From Liolophura sinensis (Eukaryota; Mollusca; Polyplacophora; Chitonida; Chitonidae): DNA of 64,000 bases. Shown piece after piece: positions 49,801 to 61,434 of the stretch (positions within the stretch are counted from its first letter, which is position 1; each line of letters starts with the position of its first letter). The notes below the pieces were generated by a model. That model was given only the letters and a program-made list of their open reading frames with translations. It ran no database searches and was not told where the DNA came from. The stretch lies in contig NC_088295.1 of assembly GCF_032854445.1 (NCBI RefSeq), positions 12,883,385 through 12,947,384 on the forward strand, written 5' to 3'. The translations under genes were made by a program, and so were the position numbers.

Positions 49801-50104
49801 CTTGTGCAATGGTAATAAAATAAAGTTATATCAATAAATGCAAAGGGTCATTTCCAATGCCACCTGGTAAATAGAAGCATTATGAAAGTTCATATCTGAC
49901 AACAGTAAAACCTTTGAGGCCATTGTATCGTTGTGTGTAATTTAAGAAATGATTCTTCTATTACAAAATTTATCCTACGTACCAACCTATGTCGAATTAC
50001 ATAGACATCCTATCTGTTTATATTTCATGATTCAGAAGGTGCTAGCATTTGGTTTCCTCTGTTTTGTCGATAATTTTTATAGTAAGTGGTACCGTATCCC
50101 GGCA

Positions 50105-52137
50105 ATGATCAAATTAAATCTTTTCCTTGAAATGGTTTCCTTGCTTTTACTTAATAACGCAATGCAAGTAAAATCGGTTTCTTCCGAACAGGTGCCTACA
50201 TGGGAATCACATGTAATATCACGGGCGTACATCGAAGGCTCTTCGGAAAAGGCTGAAACACTTGAGTTTGAAGAGTAAGGTCTTCAAGTTTTTATAATCA
50301 TCCGTTCACCACAAACAGATCAAGCAAATAGCTATATGTAACTGTTGACACCATACAAGCCTCAAGCCTAGTGATATAGTTTGGAGGATGGAAAGGTATC
50401 GGGCGAAGCGTGGAGGTTCCTCCGAGGGCTGTCCGGTTTTATCCACCCAGCAACTTGACCACTGGCATGTAGGTGCAATCTTTAATACGGAGTTAGAAGC
50501 CAATTCAGCAAATAAACAAAATGAATAAATGAAATAACTACTAAATCGAGCACCTCATTGCCGAGGACTTGGTACGGTAAGGCGGAGAATCGGCCCGAGA
50601 GAAGTACAATAAGAAAGCGCAAATGTCAAAATCCCAGCACGATGCCTCGTGTAGGTATTTTTCTTCTCAGCATACCTTTTGTGTGAGTAAAGATATAGGC
50701 TGCACTGCATTAAATAAGTGTTATCATGAATTAAATTGGATAATTGTTAAGCCATGATATTACGTAATGTGTGACAACTACAGCGAAATCATACGTGAAT
50801 CCTGGTTGAGAGCACGTGGTCCTCTAGCTATGGTTAAGATTACCATGTTATGCGTAGTGGAAGTATAAGGCTGAACATTTGTTACATATGTATTTAATTG
50901 ATTGGTGCATAACTGCGTGCTCAAGAATTCTTCAGAAAGTTACATTTGTGATGCAGTGATTTTCCCCATTCCACAGTGAATGCAAAAAAAAGATATTTCA
51001 GTATGACTTGAGCAGGCTACCAATTTTTCGATTTTATGACCAATACATTGCGTCAATGCATTCTTGCCAGGAAAAGGAATTAAAGTATAACTGAAAAAAG
51101 AAATAGCCTTGCGAGTTTTTGAGCAGCTAACAGTCACAGCTATAGTCAGTGTCGCTTCTTGAGGTGTATAGTTTCTTGCACTGGGGCCGATTCCCCCGCC
51201 TTACCATACCAGGTCCTTTCTCTGGATTTCATGAGTACCTGGCCCATGTATTCTTACAATTTCACGAACACTCATCTGCCAGTAGTGATAAGAATCATAA
51301 ATAACAATAGGAATCCCCGATGATGTTACCATAAACGATTCCACAGGCTTTCATAGATTCGCTTCAGACCTTAACACTGTTTGTGATGTTCTCCCCACGC
51401 ACTACTAGTCAGCGTCTGTAGTGGTCTGTGGGGGTTACTTGTGGGTCATCATTTCGAGGTTGTCGGTAAGAAAGCTGGTTCGACTTCTAGCCCCCATTCT
51501 GTGCAGGATACAGTCACAAGGGTGTAATCTATCAACCTGCACAGGGGATGAACTCCAGTGATGAACAACCCACTCTCCATACCCCGGCGTGTAATAACAG
51601 TTAACACTGCCTCATTGGTTCGGGCGCTGCTCTCAGATGATATGGCCATCTCAAGCTTCAAAATCTCCATTTGAAACTTAAAGCCAGAAAAGAGTGATTC
51701 CCGCTGAAAATCCATTTGTTTTCTCCTTGTGTAAACAGAAAGTAACAAATTAAAGTATGTTCATTTCTAGCAATGAGGATATAGAATAGCATATTACACT
51801 GGAGACAGTTGCAGTTCATTCATTTTGAGGTCTCAATTTTTTTTTTTTTTTCAGTTGGAAATGTTTTTATGCGCGGCTGCTTTTTTCTCATTAAATGTTA
51901 GGCGTTAATCTGAGTGTCACGGTTCAGGAAGTAGGAGTCAAGTCCTTTCTAACACTTAAGTCATGTAATCAATTTCTCATCCATTTTTTCTTGTAGGCCT
52001 ACAATAAAACCAAATTAGTGTAGATTTTGAACTAAACAGGCATTTGTTCCCACAGGCAGAAAGAAGAGCCCGAGAAGAATGGTGGATTCAAGAAAATCAG
52101 CATGTACGTTTTCCCACCGTCGACAATGACATTTTAA
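50105..52137 (+). CDS. Candidate two-exon small secreted peptide, 83 aa
   Basis: Proposed join of 50105-50274 and 52056-52137. Exon 1 starts MIKLNLFLEMVSLLLLNNAM, a moderate signal peptide, continues with a Glu/Ser-rich segment and ends GAAGA|GTAAGG. The acceptor CATTTGTTCCCACAG|GCAGAA restores the frame in phase 2 and adds QKEEPEKNGGFKKISMYVFP and a few residues before a stop. A pyrimidine-rich TTTTTATAG just before the start could be a 5'-UTR acceptor. No family recognised. The 52 kb acceptor also opens a longer frame in phase 0 (AERRAREEWWIQENQHVRF..., to 52262), which would need another upstream exon. Both are unproven. Confidence 0.3.
50567..51214. mobile_element. Non-autonomous DNA-transposon-like element, copy B
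   Basis: 648 bp with terminal repeats ACTTGGTACGGTAAGGCGGA and the complement of ACCTGGTATGGTAAGGCGGG. Its blocks (GCACGATGCCTCG side, GTGAGTAAAGATA, TGAATCCTGGTTGAGAGCAC, GCAAGAAACTATAC) occur in reverse order and strand in copy A. It is a shorter, internally deleted relative. Confidence 0.75.
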
Positions 52138-52262
52138 ACAGACAATGTCGTAAAAGAGACGATGTCATTTCGTTCAGTCATAAATTATTGTTACATGAAA
52201 ATGCGCACCAAGACTTCTTGATCAGCTGCCTCTGCCTAAAATTGTATAAGGGACTTATGTAA

Positions 52263-55200
52263 ACATGGGATTTAGACATTGCCGGTATTAAATCACAACA
52301 TCTGCCAGTTGTTAACAGATTTACTGTATTTACTCTGTTTTTAAATGTTAAAGTGATACTAGTCGTCTGGAACTTCCAGGACATTTCTCTTGTCACTTTC
52401 AACTCAAATTAATCAAGTGGAATGATCTAAGTTTGAGTATAACTAATGCCACAGTATTTTACATGAACAGGTACAATGCATAACGTATCTCAGTTGCCGT
52501 TGCATATAAGGTTTCCAGTTTTTTAGAAAAATATTCTAATTTTAATTTATGTCCTTGCAATACAGTGTTATTGGTGTGGTGTAGTTTGGTTTTGACGAAT
52601 ACCTGAGCGTTGATTTCTGACATTTGCTCAGACGAGGTGGAATTGAAGTGCTCCCCCTGATACTCTAATAATCCCTTGGGATTTCGGCTTCTGAATATTG
52701 TCTACATCATTTGCCCTTGTAACTCAATGATTACTATTGATATTTAGGATTTCTGAATTGTTTGCGCTAACTGTTCTTCACGAATTTCCGAACAAAAGCT
52801 TTGATCAGCACTATTACGGTTAAAAGTTAAAGGGTTTTGGATTGATTCGTACGAAATTTATCTAAGATGGATTTTACTTCAGTAGAGGGTTTGTAAACAT
52901 TTCGTCTTCTCGTCACTTTTTGGAAACAGAACGCCACATTAAATACCTAAATGTTTGTTGGTTAATATATTAACATTTTAGATTTTACCGTTGAATTATG
53001 ACGGGGTTTAACTCAAATGTAAGAGTTACCACACGTTTATCAACTACATGTATATTTAAAGATCATGAAGAATGTGTAACCTCAACCTGGGCAATTTCTG
53101 CACATGTTGCTCCCTAAAATTAATATACACGCTTGTGACTGACAGACAGAAATTTTGGTTGGGCAACATATACTCGTGTGATTCCATCCGTACATAGTCT
53201 GCATTATAGAATGAGAATAAGAAATATTTGACATCTTTTTTTTTTGATGTTTGTTTTTGCATTCAACAGCCGAAATTTGGTGAAGTGAGAGACTTGAAAG
53301 CACTGCCATATTTATGTTCCATTTAAATGGTTCTGTTTGTTCCACGGACCGTGTATGGTGTGCACTACGTTTCTCACATGCGTGCTTCAAATATGCAATC
53401 TTAAAGTTGCAAAAACAAGCCATGCATACTGTCACTTGGACTTATGTTAGCCCCAAAAGGCCACCGTAGAATTCAATATTTTAAATGCTTACAGCTCACT
53501 TGGACAATTTTTTAAACGTAAACAAAATATTTTATTGAACAGTTTTTGCTGGTTGTAAACTTCATTTTATAAGTAGAATGATTTATTCCCATTTCTGGTT
53601 ATACGTCCCTCATCGTCCCATCCAAGGGTCAAGACAAAAGAAAATATCATCACCATTTTCCAGTTTGTTCCTGTTTTATGATTTTTCTTTTCGTGCTGTT
53701 ACTCCTAGATGTATAAGGGAATTCATCCTTTTTCGTTCATATTTGGACAGTTGTGTCGTTAATTTCACGTTAAAAATATCAACAAACTGAGTCGAATAGA
53801 TATTGACCACTGGTGCCAGTAATGCAAGTGAGAATGAAAATGGGTTTGGCAATTATGGGAAGCAAGTTTCTTTTTTCCTTATTTGTTAAAGGATATCCTT
53901 GAGGGAGTATTTCATCTACTCCATTATGATTCCAGTAGGTTTAGAGTTTAAGTATTAAACTATAATGTATTCACAGAGTATATCAGAGTTACAGCTCCCA
54001 TAACTTCAGACCACTGATATCCTTAGGAACATACCCACTTTTAGTCGGTGTGAAAAACTCTATACCTTCATGCCCGAAGGCCAAAAACGTTTTTCCTCCA
54101 GAGAATACTTTTTATCGTGACTGGTCGCCAGACACAGTATATACTCGATAATCTTTCGTTCCTTTTTCTAATGCACAAATTCCCCAGGGCTGCCGAGAAA
54201 CAGTTCAATTAATACAGTTTCTGGTGACCCGAGGGCCTGAATCTAATTATGAGATAAGAGAACGGTAAGGCTGGACAAAAATTACTCAAATGGTTTGTTA
54301 TTGTAATCCATACAACACAGTAATGACGTGAACAAGGGCACAGATAAAGCGTATAACAAATCGGGACTTCAAAATAAAGCCAGTCAGTTACAGATAAACC
54401 CATGTTCTAACCACACTAAGATTCACCATCTTCTCCAAATGATAATAAAAACTGCTGATAGAATCGATACTCCCCAGCCAAAGAGACATTATTTAATTTT
54501 TCATGACAGAACTCTCACTCTAAAATCCGATCACGGTTACATTGACGCTCCCTCCCACAGTGCTGGCCTTACTTCCACGAAGCCCGACAAAGCTCAGGAT
54601 AGCAAATGTCTCAAATAGTCAAACACAGGGAATTGTTCCCGTATTTCCGGTGTTACCAAACAGTTGATGGCAAAATTGCAACTCTAAAACAGCTAACAAT
54701 AAAACTGAATCTAAGGCGCTTCTGTATGTTTGAAGTCTGAGTTTGATGGCGACAGAAGCTTGACTGTGTGTCGCTTTTGGATAACTTGGTACTCAATATG
54801 TCACTCATGTCACGGTACTCAATGTGTCGCTGATATCATGATACTCAGTGTGAATAATACCATGGTACTCAATATGTCACTCATGTCACGGTACTCAGTG
54901 TGTCGCTGATATCATGATACTCAGTGTGAATAATACCATGGTACTCAATATGTCACTCATGTCACGGTACTCAATGTGTCGCTGATATCATGATACTCAG
55001 TGTGAATAATACCATGGTACTCAATATGTCACTCATGTCACGGTACTCAATGTGTCGCTGATATCATGATACTCAGTGTGAATAATACCATGGTACTCAA
55101 TATGTCACTCATGTCACGGTACTCAATGTGTCGCTGATATCATGATACTCAGTGTGAATAATACCATGGTACTCAGAGTGCGAATGATACCATGATACTC

Positions 55201-56052
55201 ACTGTATTATATAACATGGTACTTAATGTGTCAGTGATGACATCGTACGAAGAGTATCGCTGGCATCACCGGTATTCAGTGTGTCGCTTATATCCTGCTA
55301 CTCAGTGTGTTAAACTGAGTTATGGTACTCTGGTATCTTGTCACTGATATCATCGGATACTCGATGTGCCTTTGCCTGTTGTCACGGTATTAAATTATGT
55401 TGCTGTCTAATATCATGAGGATCATCTCTACATGGAACCATGAAACATTTTGTGCCTTTGTTGTATATAATGATCACACACACACCCGTTATTACTCAGG
55501 GACACGTGTAGAAAACTGCTAAATATATTACAGTGGAATCTCGTTTATAGTCAACAAATCATGATAACCGTAAAACAATGGTAACCTACAAAAGATGCCC
55601 TATGGCTAAGAGTTGGGCTTCTCCTAACCTCAAGGCTTGGTGTGCACCCTAAACATTTCTGCTTGCGCCGCTCAGCGAAGTGCCGAGTTCACTTCTTCTG
55701 GAAGCCATCCACTTGTTCGCCTCACTTCATGAATATTTCACCAGAGCCGGAACACTGGAGGCGATGGCTGCCCTCCGACGTGCCTATAGCCGCCAGATAG
55801 ACCTTCCCCACAGCACAGACGATCTCAGCTAGCTCTAGCCTGCTATAAACCCCAGTTTCACATCGCATAACCCCTTCCATTCCATCCCATCTATAAATCG
55901 GCCATTTTTTTTCACACACTCAGTCGGCCAATATTGCAATAGCTTCTTGTCCCGGAGTGGACCAGAAAAGGCGCGCGTGTGTCACTGTCCTCAGTCCCGC
56001 AAAACCCGAGTTATTTCTTCAGGAACAACTCCCCTGCTAGCGGCCCCTCACA
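52263..56052. other. Intergenic downstream of the TARP-like gene
   Basis: 52.3-54.7 kb is AT-rich unique DNA with no gene I can support; the 76-bp array follows, then 55.4-56.05 kb of unique DNA. Confidence 0.5.
54780..55200. repeat. 76-bp minisatellite, about 5.5 units
   Basis: GGTACTCAATATGTCACTCA, then TGTCACGGTACTCAATGTGT, CGCTGATATCATGATACTCA and GTGTGAATAATACCAT. Starts at 54788, 54864 and 54940 and onward every 76 bp, nearly identical; diverged relatives run to about 55390. Confidence 0.93.
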
Positions 56053-56110
56053 TTTATTTCAGGGGGAAAGTTATCCCTTAATTCAACCAAAGCTTATTGG
56101 ATTTTCCTAG

Positions 56111-56625
56111 CTAGACTGGAGTTGTCCGTCGTAGTGTGTCCACAGAGTGTATAGAATGATCCTTTGGTATATGCGTCTCGGCTGTCGTTGATATGGTGTT
56201 TCTGGAAGAGTCTCGAGGGAACGTGTAATTTGACATCTCACGAGATGTGTCCGACATTGGTGTATATGTAAAGTAACTTTCAGATCTTGTCATTGATGGG
56301 TCACGTGATCGAGATTGCGATCTATCGCGTGATTGAGAACGTGATCTTCTATAACGTCCATATGCGGGCGCGGGTCGTTCATTAGAGTCAACCATGTGAA
56401 CTCGTTGCTGAATCTTTCTTTTTTCGTGTTTGTGTCTTGATATGAATAAGTATACACACAGCACCCCGGACAACTCTGTAAGAGCAAACGACCCCACGGC
56501 CATCATAAACGAAGAGCCATAGCTGTAGACGAAGATGGGGTCTCCAAGCGACTGACGGGGTTTGTTTCCTACCTCGCCGGTAATACTTCCTATGTATAGT
56601 ATAATCCCAACCAAGGTACATAGAC
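56111..56625 (-). CDS. CACNG-like: TARP-like gene, last exon (TM3 end, TM4, tail, RRTTPV)
   Basis: 515 nt from acceptor CTTCATTTTGTAG|GTCTATG to the stop TAG at 56113-56111. A polyadenylation hexamer AATAAA (tttatt at 56053-56058) lies about 55 bp past the stop, so the 3' UTR may be very short. Confidence 0.93.
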
Positions 56626-59600
56626 CTACAAAATGAAGAGAGAAACATTAATGTTATCGTTGAAAGTTATATTCAACCGCTTGTTGTGTACCGTCTATCT
56701 TTAAATGCCGGATGATCAGGCTACAGCAATATCCGCAACACAACATAGTAACAGTGACACTTTAGGTTTAGAAATACACACTCCTACCACCTAAACCACC
56801 AAGTTTCATATATTCTCATCAAATGTAACCCGCTCTCTAGTCACTTAACTGCATTAAAAGCTGTTATGCTACCATCTCATTTTAATTTCAGGCTTTCGAT
56901 GAATTTATGTTATTTATACAAATGCAGCGAATGCTATAGTCAGGCATTTATCAGCATAAAACCTTTCGGTCTAGTTTGATAACGTAATAGTTATTTCTTC
57001 TCTTTCCGTCTTCGTTTAAATGTGAAAGTCAGTATAGTATCATTTCTTTTATTAAACTATAGGTCAAACATATGTCTCGTGATATATTTTATTTCTGGTC
57101 CGTGATTCATTCGTCTAAAGCCTCGCTCTGTCCGCAGTGAGGTCGCGAGTTCCAATCCAGCTCTTGTTAGTTCGGAGTTATTGCTATGAGCATGGCGCTA
57201 AATCCATATTTAATATATACACACATTCAGTTTTTTCTTTACCGACCCACAATTTTCGTACGGACCTCATGAAATGCACGTCTAAAACAAATCTATTTTA
57301 TCAAAAGAATTAAATACGCGGAATGAACTCGAGCTATATTTATCACCTTAAAAGTAAAGATTAAGGTTTTAAAGACCTATAAAGTTGGACTAACCATATG
57401 AGCAATACAGCAATACCATACGGACAATGTAACTCCTAACTCTGAGCTATTCGAGATTCATATACGCTGTTATCTTATTTTCAAACGTTGGCGGATGTAA
57501 TTACATTAGTGTAGCTGTCAATTTTAGGACAAGTGTTTGATTATGCCAGGCTCTCAACATAAGATGACGTATACCTCCTATATCGATACATATTAGCTCT
57601 AGGAAAGTATCATGGGAGCTGCAGGAGGAGAAAAAAGCACAGCTTTAACACGTATTTTGCAGAATTTCAATGGAACTTCTACCCTTTTTCTGACGCTTCA
57701 TAATTCAATTTCACACCGATTGGCAAAGGTTCCAATTAATTTAAATTTGGAAAGAGATAATGAGATTGCACAAAACTCCTTTACCCTTTCTTGAAGGAAT
57801 GTTTTAATCCTTTACAAGACTCGATAATATGTGCCACGCAGTACTGAATGCAACTCAGCGATGCTTGCTTCTTCTTGCTCAGTTAAAACTGCATGAAAAT
57901 TTCTTTTGGCATAATAGTGAAACTGAAATATTTAGTAATAGCCAAAAACGTTATGCCACATGAGTTCAAACAAAACATGGACAGTGTGACATTCTGCATG
58001 GCACAGTTAGTGATAATCACCTATCTGATTTCATCAGTATAAAATACACCTTTCGTGTATTTTTTTACATTGTAATAACCAGGTCCGTGTCAGTAGACAG
58101 AGAGCTGTTTCATATTCAGTCAGTGAATGTTTACGTATTCAGCATATTTATATGAGCGAAAGAACAACTCTGTTTCAAAGTATACCTTTTAGACGCAGCA
58201 CCTGTTTTATGAAATTCAACCACAAACACAAAATGCCGATAAATAGGATTGATTTTGTCTGTAAATAATTCCGGGGATATAGATATACTTTACTGTGTAA
58301 ACATGTTTTAAATACGAAAGCCCCTCCCATTATGTAATATTAGATCATTTATCGCCATTTTTCATATGGTAATGTGATATAAGGTAATAATTATGTCTCT
58401 TATCTTAGACCACTCCTAAGTGCTGCAAAATCTGCCTAGCCGCACCATAATCCTAACAGATTCAAAAAACACAGCACATCTCTTCAATTTACCTCAAAAT
58501 CTGCCAATCACTGATTTATTTGTCTTTTCAACTTTTCTTCAGTCACATACATTCTTTTGTCTTATAGGTATCCCTATGGGTTACTTGTGGCTCAAGTTGG
58601 TTAGCACGCTAGCGCAGCGTAATGACCCAGCAGCCTCTTACCAATGCGGTCGCTGTGGGTTCAAGTCCAGCTCATGCTGGCTTCCGCTCAGTCCGTAAGT
58701 GGGAAGGTTTCCTCCCACCGTAATGCTGGCCGCCGTCGTGTAAGTGAAACATCCTTCAGTACGGCGTAAAACACCAATCAAATAAATAAATAAATAAATA
58801 AATACTTGTTTCATTTGACCAAGCAAGAAAACGCACATCAATACAAGAGATCAACCATTGTATTTTTACAGGTCTACAGAAGCATAGCAGTATCTATATT
58901 TCTATAATTATTTGATTGGTGTTGTACACCGTACTCATGTACTCTCTATAGAAGCAATTTATTTTATTTTATTATTCTTTCTAAACTTTTTTTTTTAACT
59001 TTTATTTCATTGTAGAAACATTAAGCATAAATTATTTTGTTAACCATAGTTAGTTTTAAGCGACGTTTTATAAGCACAAAGATTAGTAGGTGCATTTAGA
59101 AATGTAATGTATGTAGATATGCATGCCAGGACTTCAACGTCAAACTTTTCTGTCACATGACAACGAAGAGTCATTAGGTACGTGTACATGTGATATGTTT
59201 TCTTGTGGCAGGGCTACCGCCATTGAAGCATCATGCCGAAGTATCATACATGGCATGACAACCGACATACTGACACCGGGTCTGTTTCCTTGTTCTAACC
59301 TCTAACCTCTCAGTGCTGAGCGCCAAGAGAGGAAGCATCGAACACCTTTATTATTAAAGTCTTTGGTATGTCCTGAGTCGGATTTGATCCCAGGGGTCTC
59401 CCGATTTCTAGGCGGACGCTCTAACCATTAGGCCACCGAAGCGGGTCAAATCGCTATTTAAATCTTAGCTATATTTATTTATTATTAATAATTAATATAA
59501 TTAATATTTATTGGAAACTTAACTTAAAACTACATTGGTGTTTTGCAGATTTGATATTATATTTACTGTGATGCGTACTTTTAATATTTGAGTTATATTT

Positions 59601-61434
59601 ACTTGATTGGGATTTTACGCCATGCTCAAGAATAGTTCACTTATGGTGGGAGAAAAAACCTTAGAGACCGGGGGAATCGACAACTATCCGCAGGTTTCTG
59701 CCAGACCTTCCTACGTATGCATTATTTTAATACAATTGGCCCAGTATTTTATATCATGACTGCTACTCTACCATATAATTATGCCTTTTGCTGTGAAGGG
59801 ATATTTATACAGCCATTATGTCATACCCTCTGTGCTAGTTGTTATGTATTTCATAATTGTGACTGAATCAAATAAATAAGTTATTGATAAATCATGAACT
59901 GATATTGAAACATCGCGATTTGTCGAATAATAATTAATCGATATCCAAACTTAATTGTTAGATATGAATACTTCCCGTTGGTGTTAATTTTGGAATCCTT
60001 TTCTTTACACCGATTGTATTTACTTAAAGAAAAAGTATCGCTTGTCGAAAAATTTGGTCGTTGCCTTCAGAAAGAGGCAAAATGTTTCTCCTACTTACCC
60101 GCTAAAACGAAAAATATTCCTGATACAAATGTCAACACTTTCTTCTGTGTGTGACAATGTCCCACAAAGCAGATGATTCCACCAATGAGAAGGATGAGGA
60201 GACTGGAGAGTGGGAAGAACGTGGATCGCCTCATGGAATCTGGGAACAGACAACAAATAGATGCTAAAACAATACCATCAAAGTGGTTACTTTTTATTTT
60301 TTCAGTCATTATCACAATAATTAGTATGTGAAATGCCTACGTTGACAGCGGATGAGAGCAAATTATTACCGGCGATGTAAGCCATACAGAAGCCAGTAAG
60401 AATGTCAAATTGGTACCATGCTAACTCATTCGGCTCTATATATCCCACCAAATCAATATTACACAACGTGGATAAATATTTTGAAGTGCAGTCATCACAA
60501 TATTGTCCAATTTAAACCACAGATAGTGGACGAACGCAGTGGAAGAAACCATGACATTTTATGCGATTAGACTTAGCAACGTAGAAATGATTGGTCGTCA
60601 TGGAGACCCGCAACTTAATTCCAATGTTTGGTTAGAATAAGGCCGTCAGGAAGTTCCCAGTATCGATCGTGTACAAATGATAAACTAAAGTTAATTCTCT
60701 TGACCTTGACGCTATGTAATAAAGGTCAAGACGATGTGGAAGAAAAAATCAGTTCTTGATTTGCCATGCACTAAAGTGCATTGCATACGTGCACTAACAT
60801 GCAGCAAACATAAACGTGAATCTTGATATACATTTAAAACATAAAAGCTAATAAAAGGAAATGCTTCAAGACACTTGTTAAGGCATGGATGGAAACATTG
60901 TATCTCTTTGATGAACAAAGGTATAACAGAAATCACGAAAGTAGCATAGCTTTTTAAATCTCGATATAGCCAGTCAGACTGATGCTGGCACACGATACTC
61001 CTAGCAACGATTTTTAAAATGATCTAGGCCTATATGTAATGGCGTTTTGTAATGAGGTTTCTAACGACATGCGACCGAGCAGAACGAAGAGAGTGCTCTG
61101 CGGGCCAATAGAGGTCGCTCTTGACTGCTGACCCTCCTCTCAGATGGCCCTTTTCCTATCTCTTCCACCATACACAGATGAATAAGTCATCCAGTTGTGG
61201 GAAGATTCTTTCTATTTCTAAAACAATTTATATGAGGATTATCTAGGCTATGACTGAGCTACAGACCCGCCATCGGGATTAATTAACCAGCAGCGTGTCT
61301 TAGCGACTCAACTAATATTTTTATCCTTATCCTCTACTCACATAAAATCGCTTCAGTGGGTTTTCGTTCATCTCTATCCACGTTCTTTGTGAAGTAATTG
61401 ATATAGGTACATGTGGGCTGGCGTCTGTCGCGGG
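56111..61434 (-). CDS. CACNG-like: Calcium-channel gamma subunit / TARP (stargazin-like), 3' three exons
   Basis: Join of 61434-61342, 60239-60099 and 56625-56111, all introns phase 1; 249 residues seen. Order: end of extracellular loop 1 (CTYINYFTKNVDRDERKPTE), TM2 (STFFPLSSLLILLIGGIICF), TM3 (VLTFVSGIFFVLAGLCTLVG continuing IILYIG), loop 2, TM4 (FMMAVGSFALTELSGVLCVY ending LFISRHK), then a long cytosolic tail. The tail has an Arg-Ser run (GRYRRSRSQSRDRSQSRSRD), a MSNYTFPRD block and the C-terminal PDZ ligand RRTTPV. Known: TARPs traffic and modulate AMPA-type glutamate receptors, the RS-rich segment is phosphorylated, and TTPV binds PSD-95-type PDZ domains. The first exon with TM1 and GLW is absent from the window. 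Confidence 0.93.
58596..58803 (+). mobile_element. Complete Nin-like tRNA-derived SINE
   Basis: The head has TGGCTCAAGTTGGTTAGCAC (A box) and GGGTTCAAGTCC (B box). The central domain is TTTCCTCCCACCGTAATGCT, then GGCCGCCGTCGTGTAAGTGA, ending AGTACGGCGTAAAACACC. The tail is AATCAAATAAATAAATAAAT. This is the best-preserved copy in the window. Confidence 0.85.
59127..59447 (-). mobile_element. tRNA-derived SINE, same family as the 11.2 and 15.1 kb copies
   Basis: Minus-strand head CGCTTCGGTGGCCTAATGGTTAGAGCGTCC (A-box region) at 59447-59410 and GGGATCAAATCC (B box) near 59390. The body matches the other copies (TCAGTCATATGA-like and CATGCCGAAGTATCATACAT stretches). Confidence 0.75.
59576..59710 (-). 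mobile_element. Nin-like SINE, decayed
   Basis: Reads TTGATTGGGATTTTACGCCA, then TGCTCAAGAATAGTTCACTT, ATGGTGGGAG and CCGGGGGAATC, matching the central domain with the GGCCGCC block deleted. Confidence 0.65.
60099..60239 (-). CDS. CACNG-like: TARP-like gene, exon encoding TM2 and part of TM3
   Basis: 141 nt between acceptor TTGTCTGTTCCCAG|ATTCC and donor AGCGG|GTAAGT. The split Gly codon (G|GT) joins VLAG to LCTLVG, exactly where the family has SAGLSNIIG. Confidence 0.92.
61342..61434 (-). CDS. CACNG-like: TARP-like gene, exon encoding end of loop 1
   Basis: 93 nt between acceptor TTTTCTCTGTTTTAG|CCCGCG and donor TTTTAT|GTGAGT. It needs one base from the missing upstream exon. The split codon with the next exon (T|AT) gives Tyr, as TEAILYSMRRSTFFP, which aligns with the known TAEYxLRAVRAS.IFP stretch of vertebrate gamma subunits. 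Confidence 0.85.

Larger units (their letters stand above)
56626..60098 (-). other. Intron of the TARP-like gene between its last two exons (3.5 kb)
   Basis: Holds a tRNA-like head near 57110-57175 (B box GAGTTCCAATCC), the complete SINE at 58596-58803 and SINE copies at 59127-59447 and 59576-59710. Nothing coding is seen elsewhere in it. Confidence 0.7.

Noticed and set aside
58596-58685. tRNA gene
   Set aside because: A and B boxes are present, but the cloverleaf is imperfect and it is fused to a SINE body and AAAT tail.
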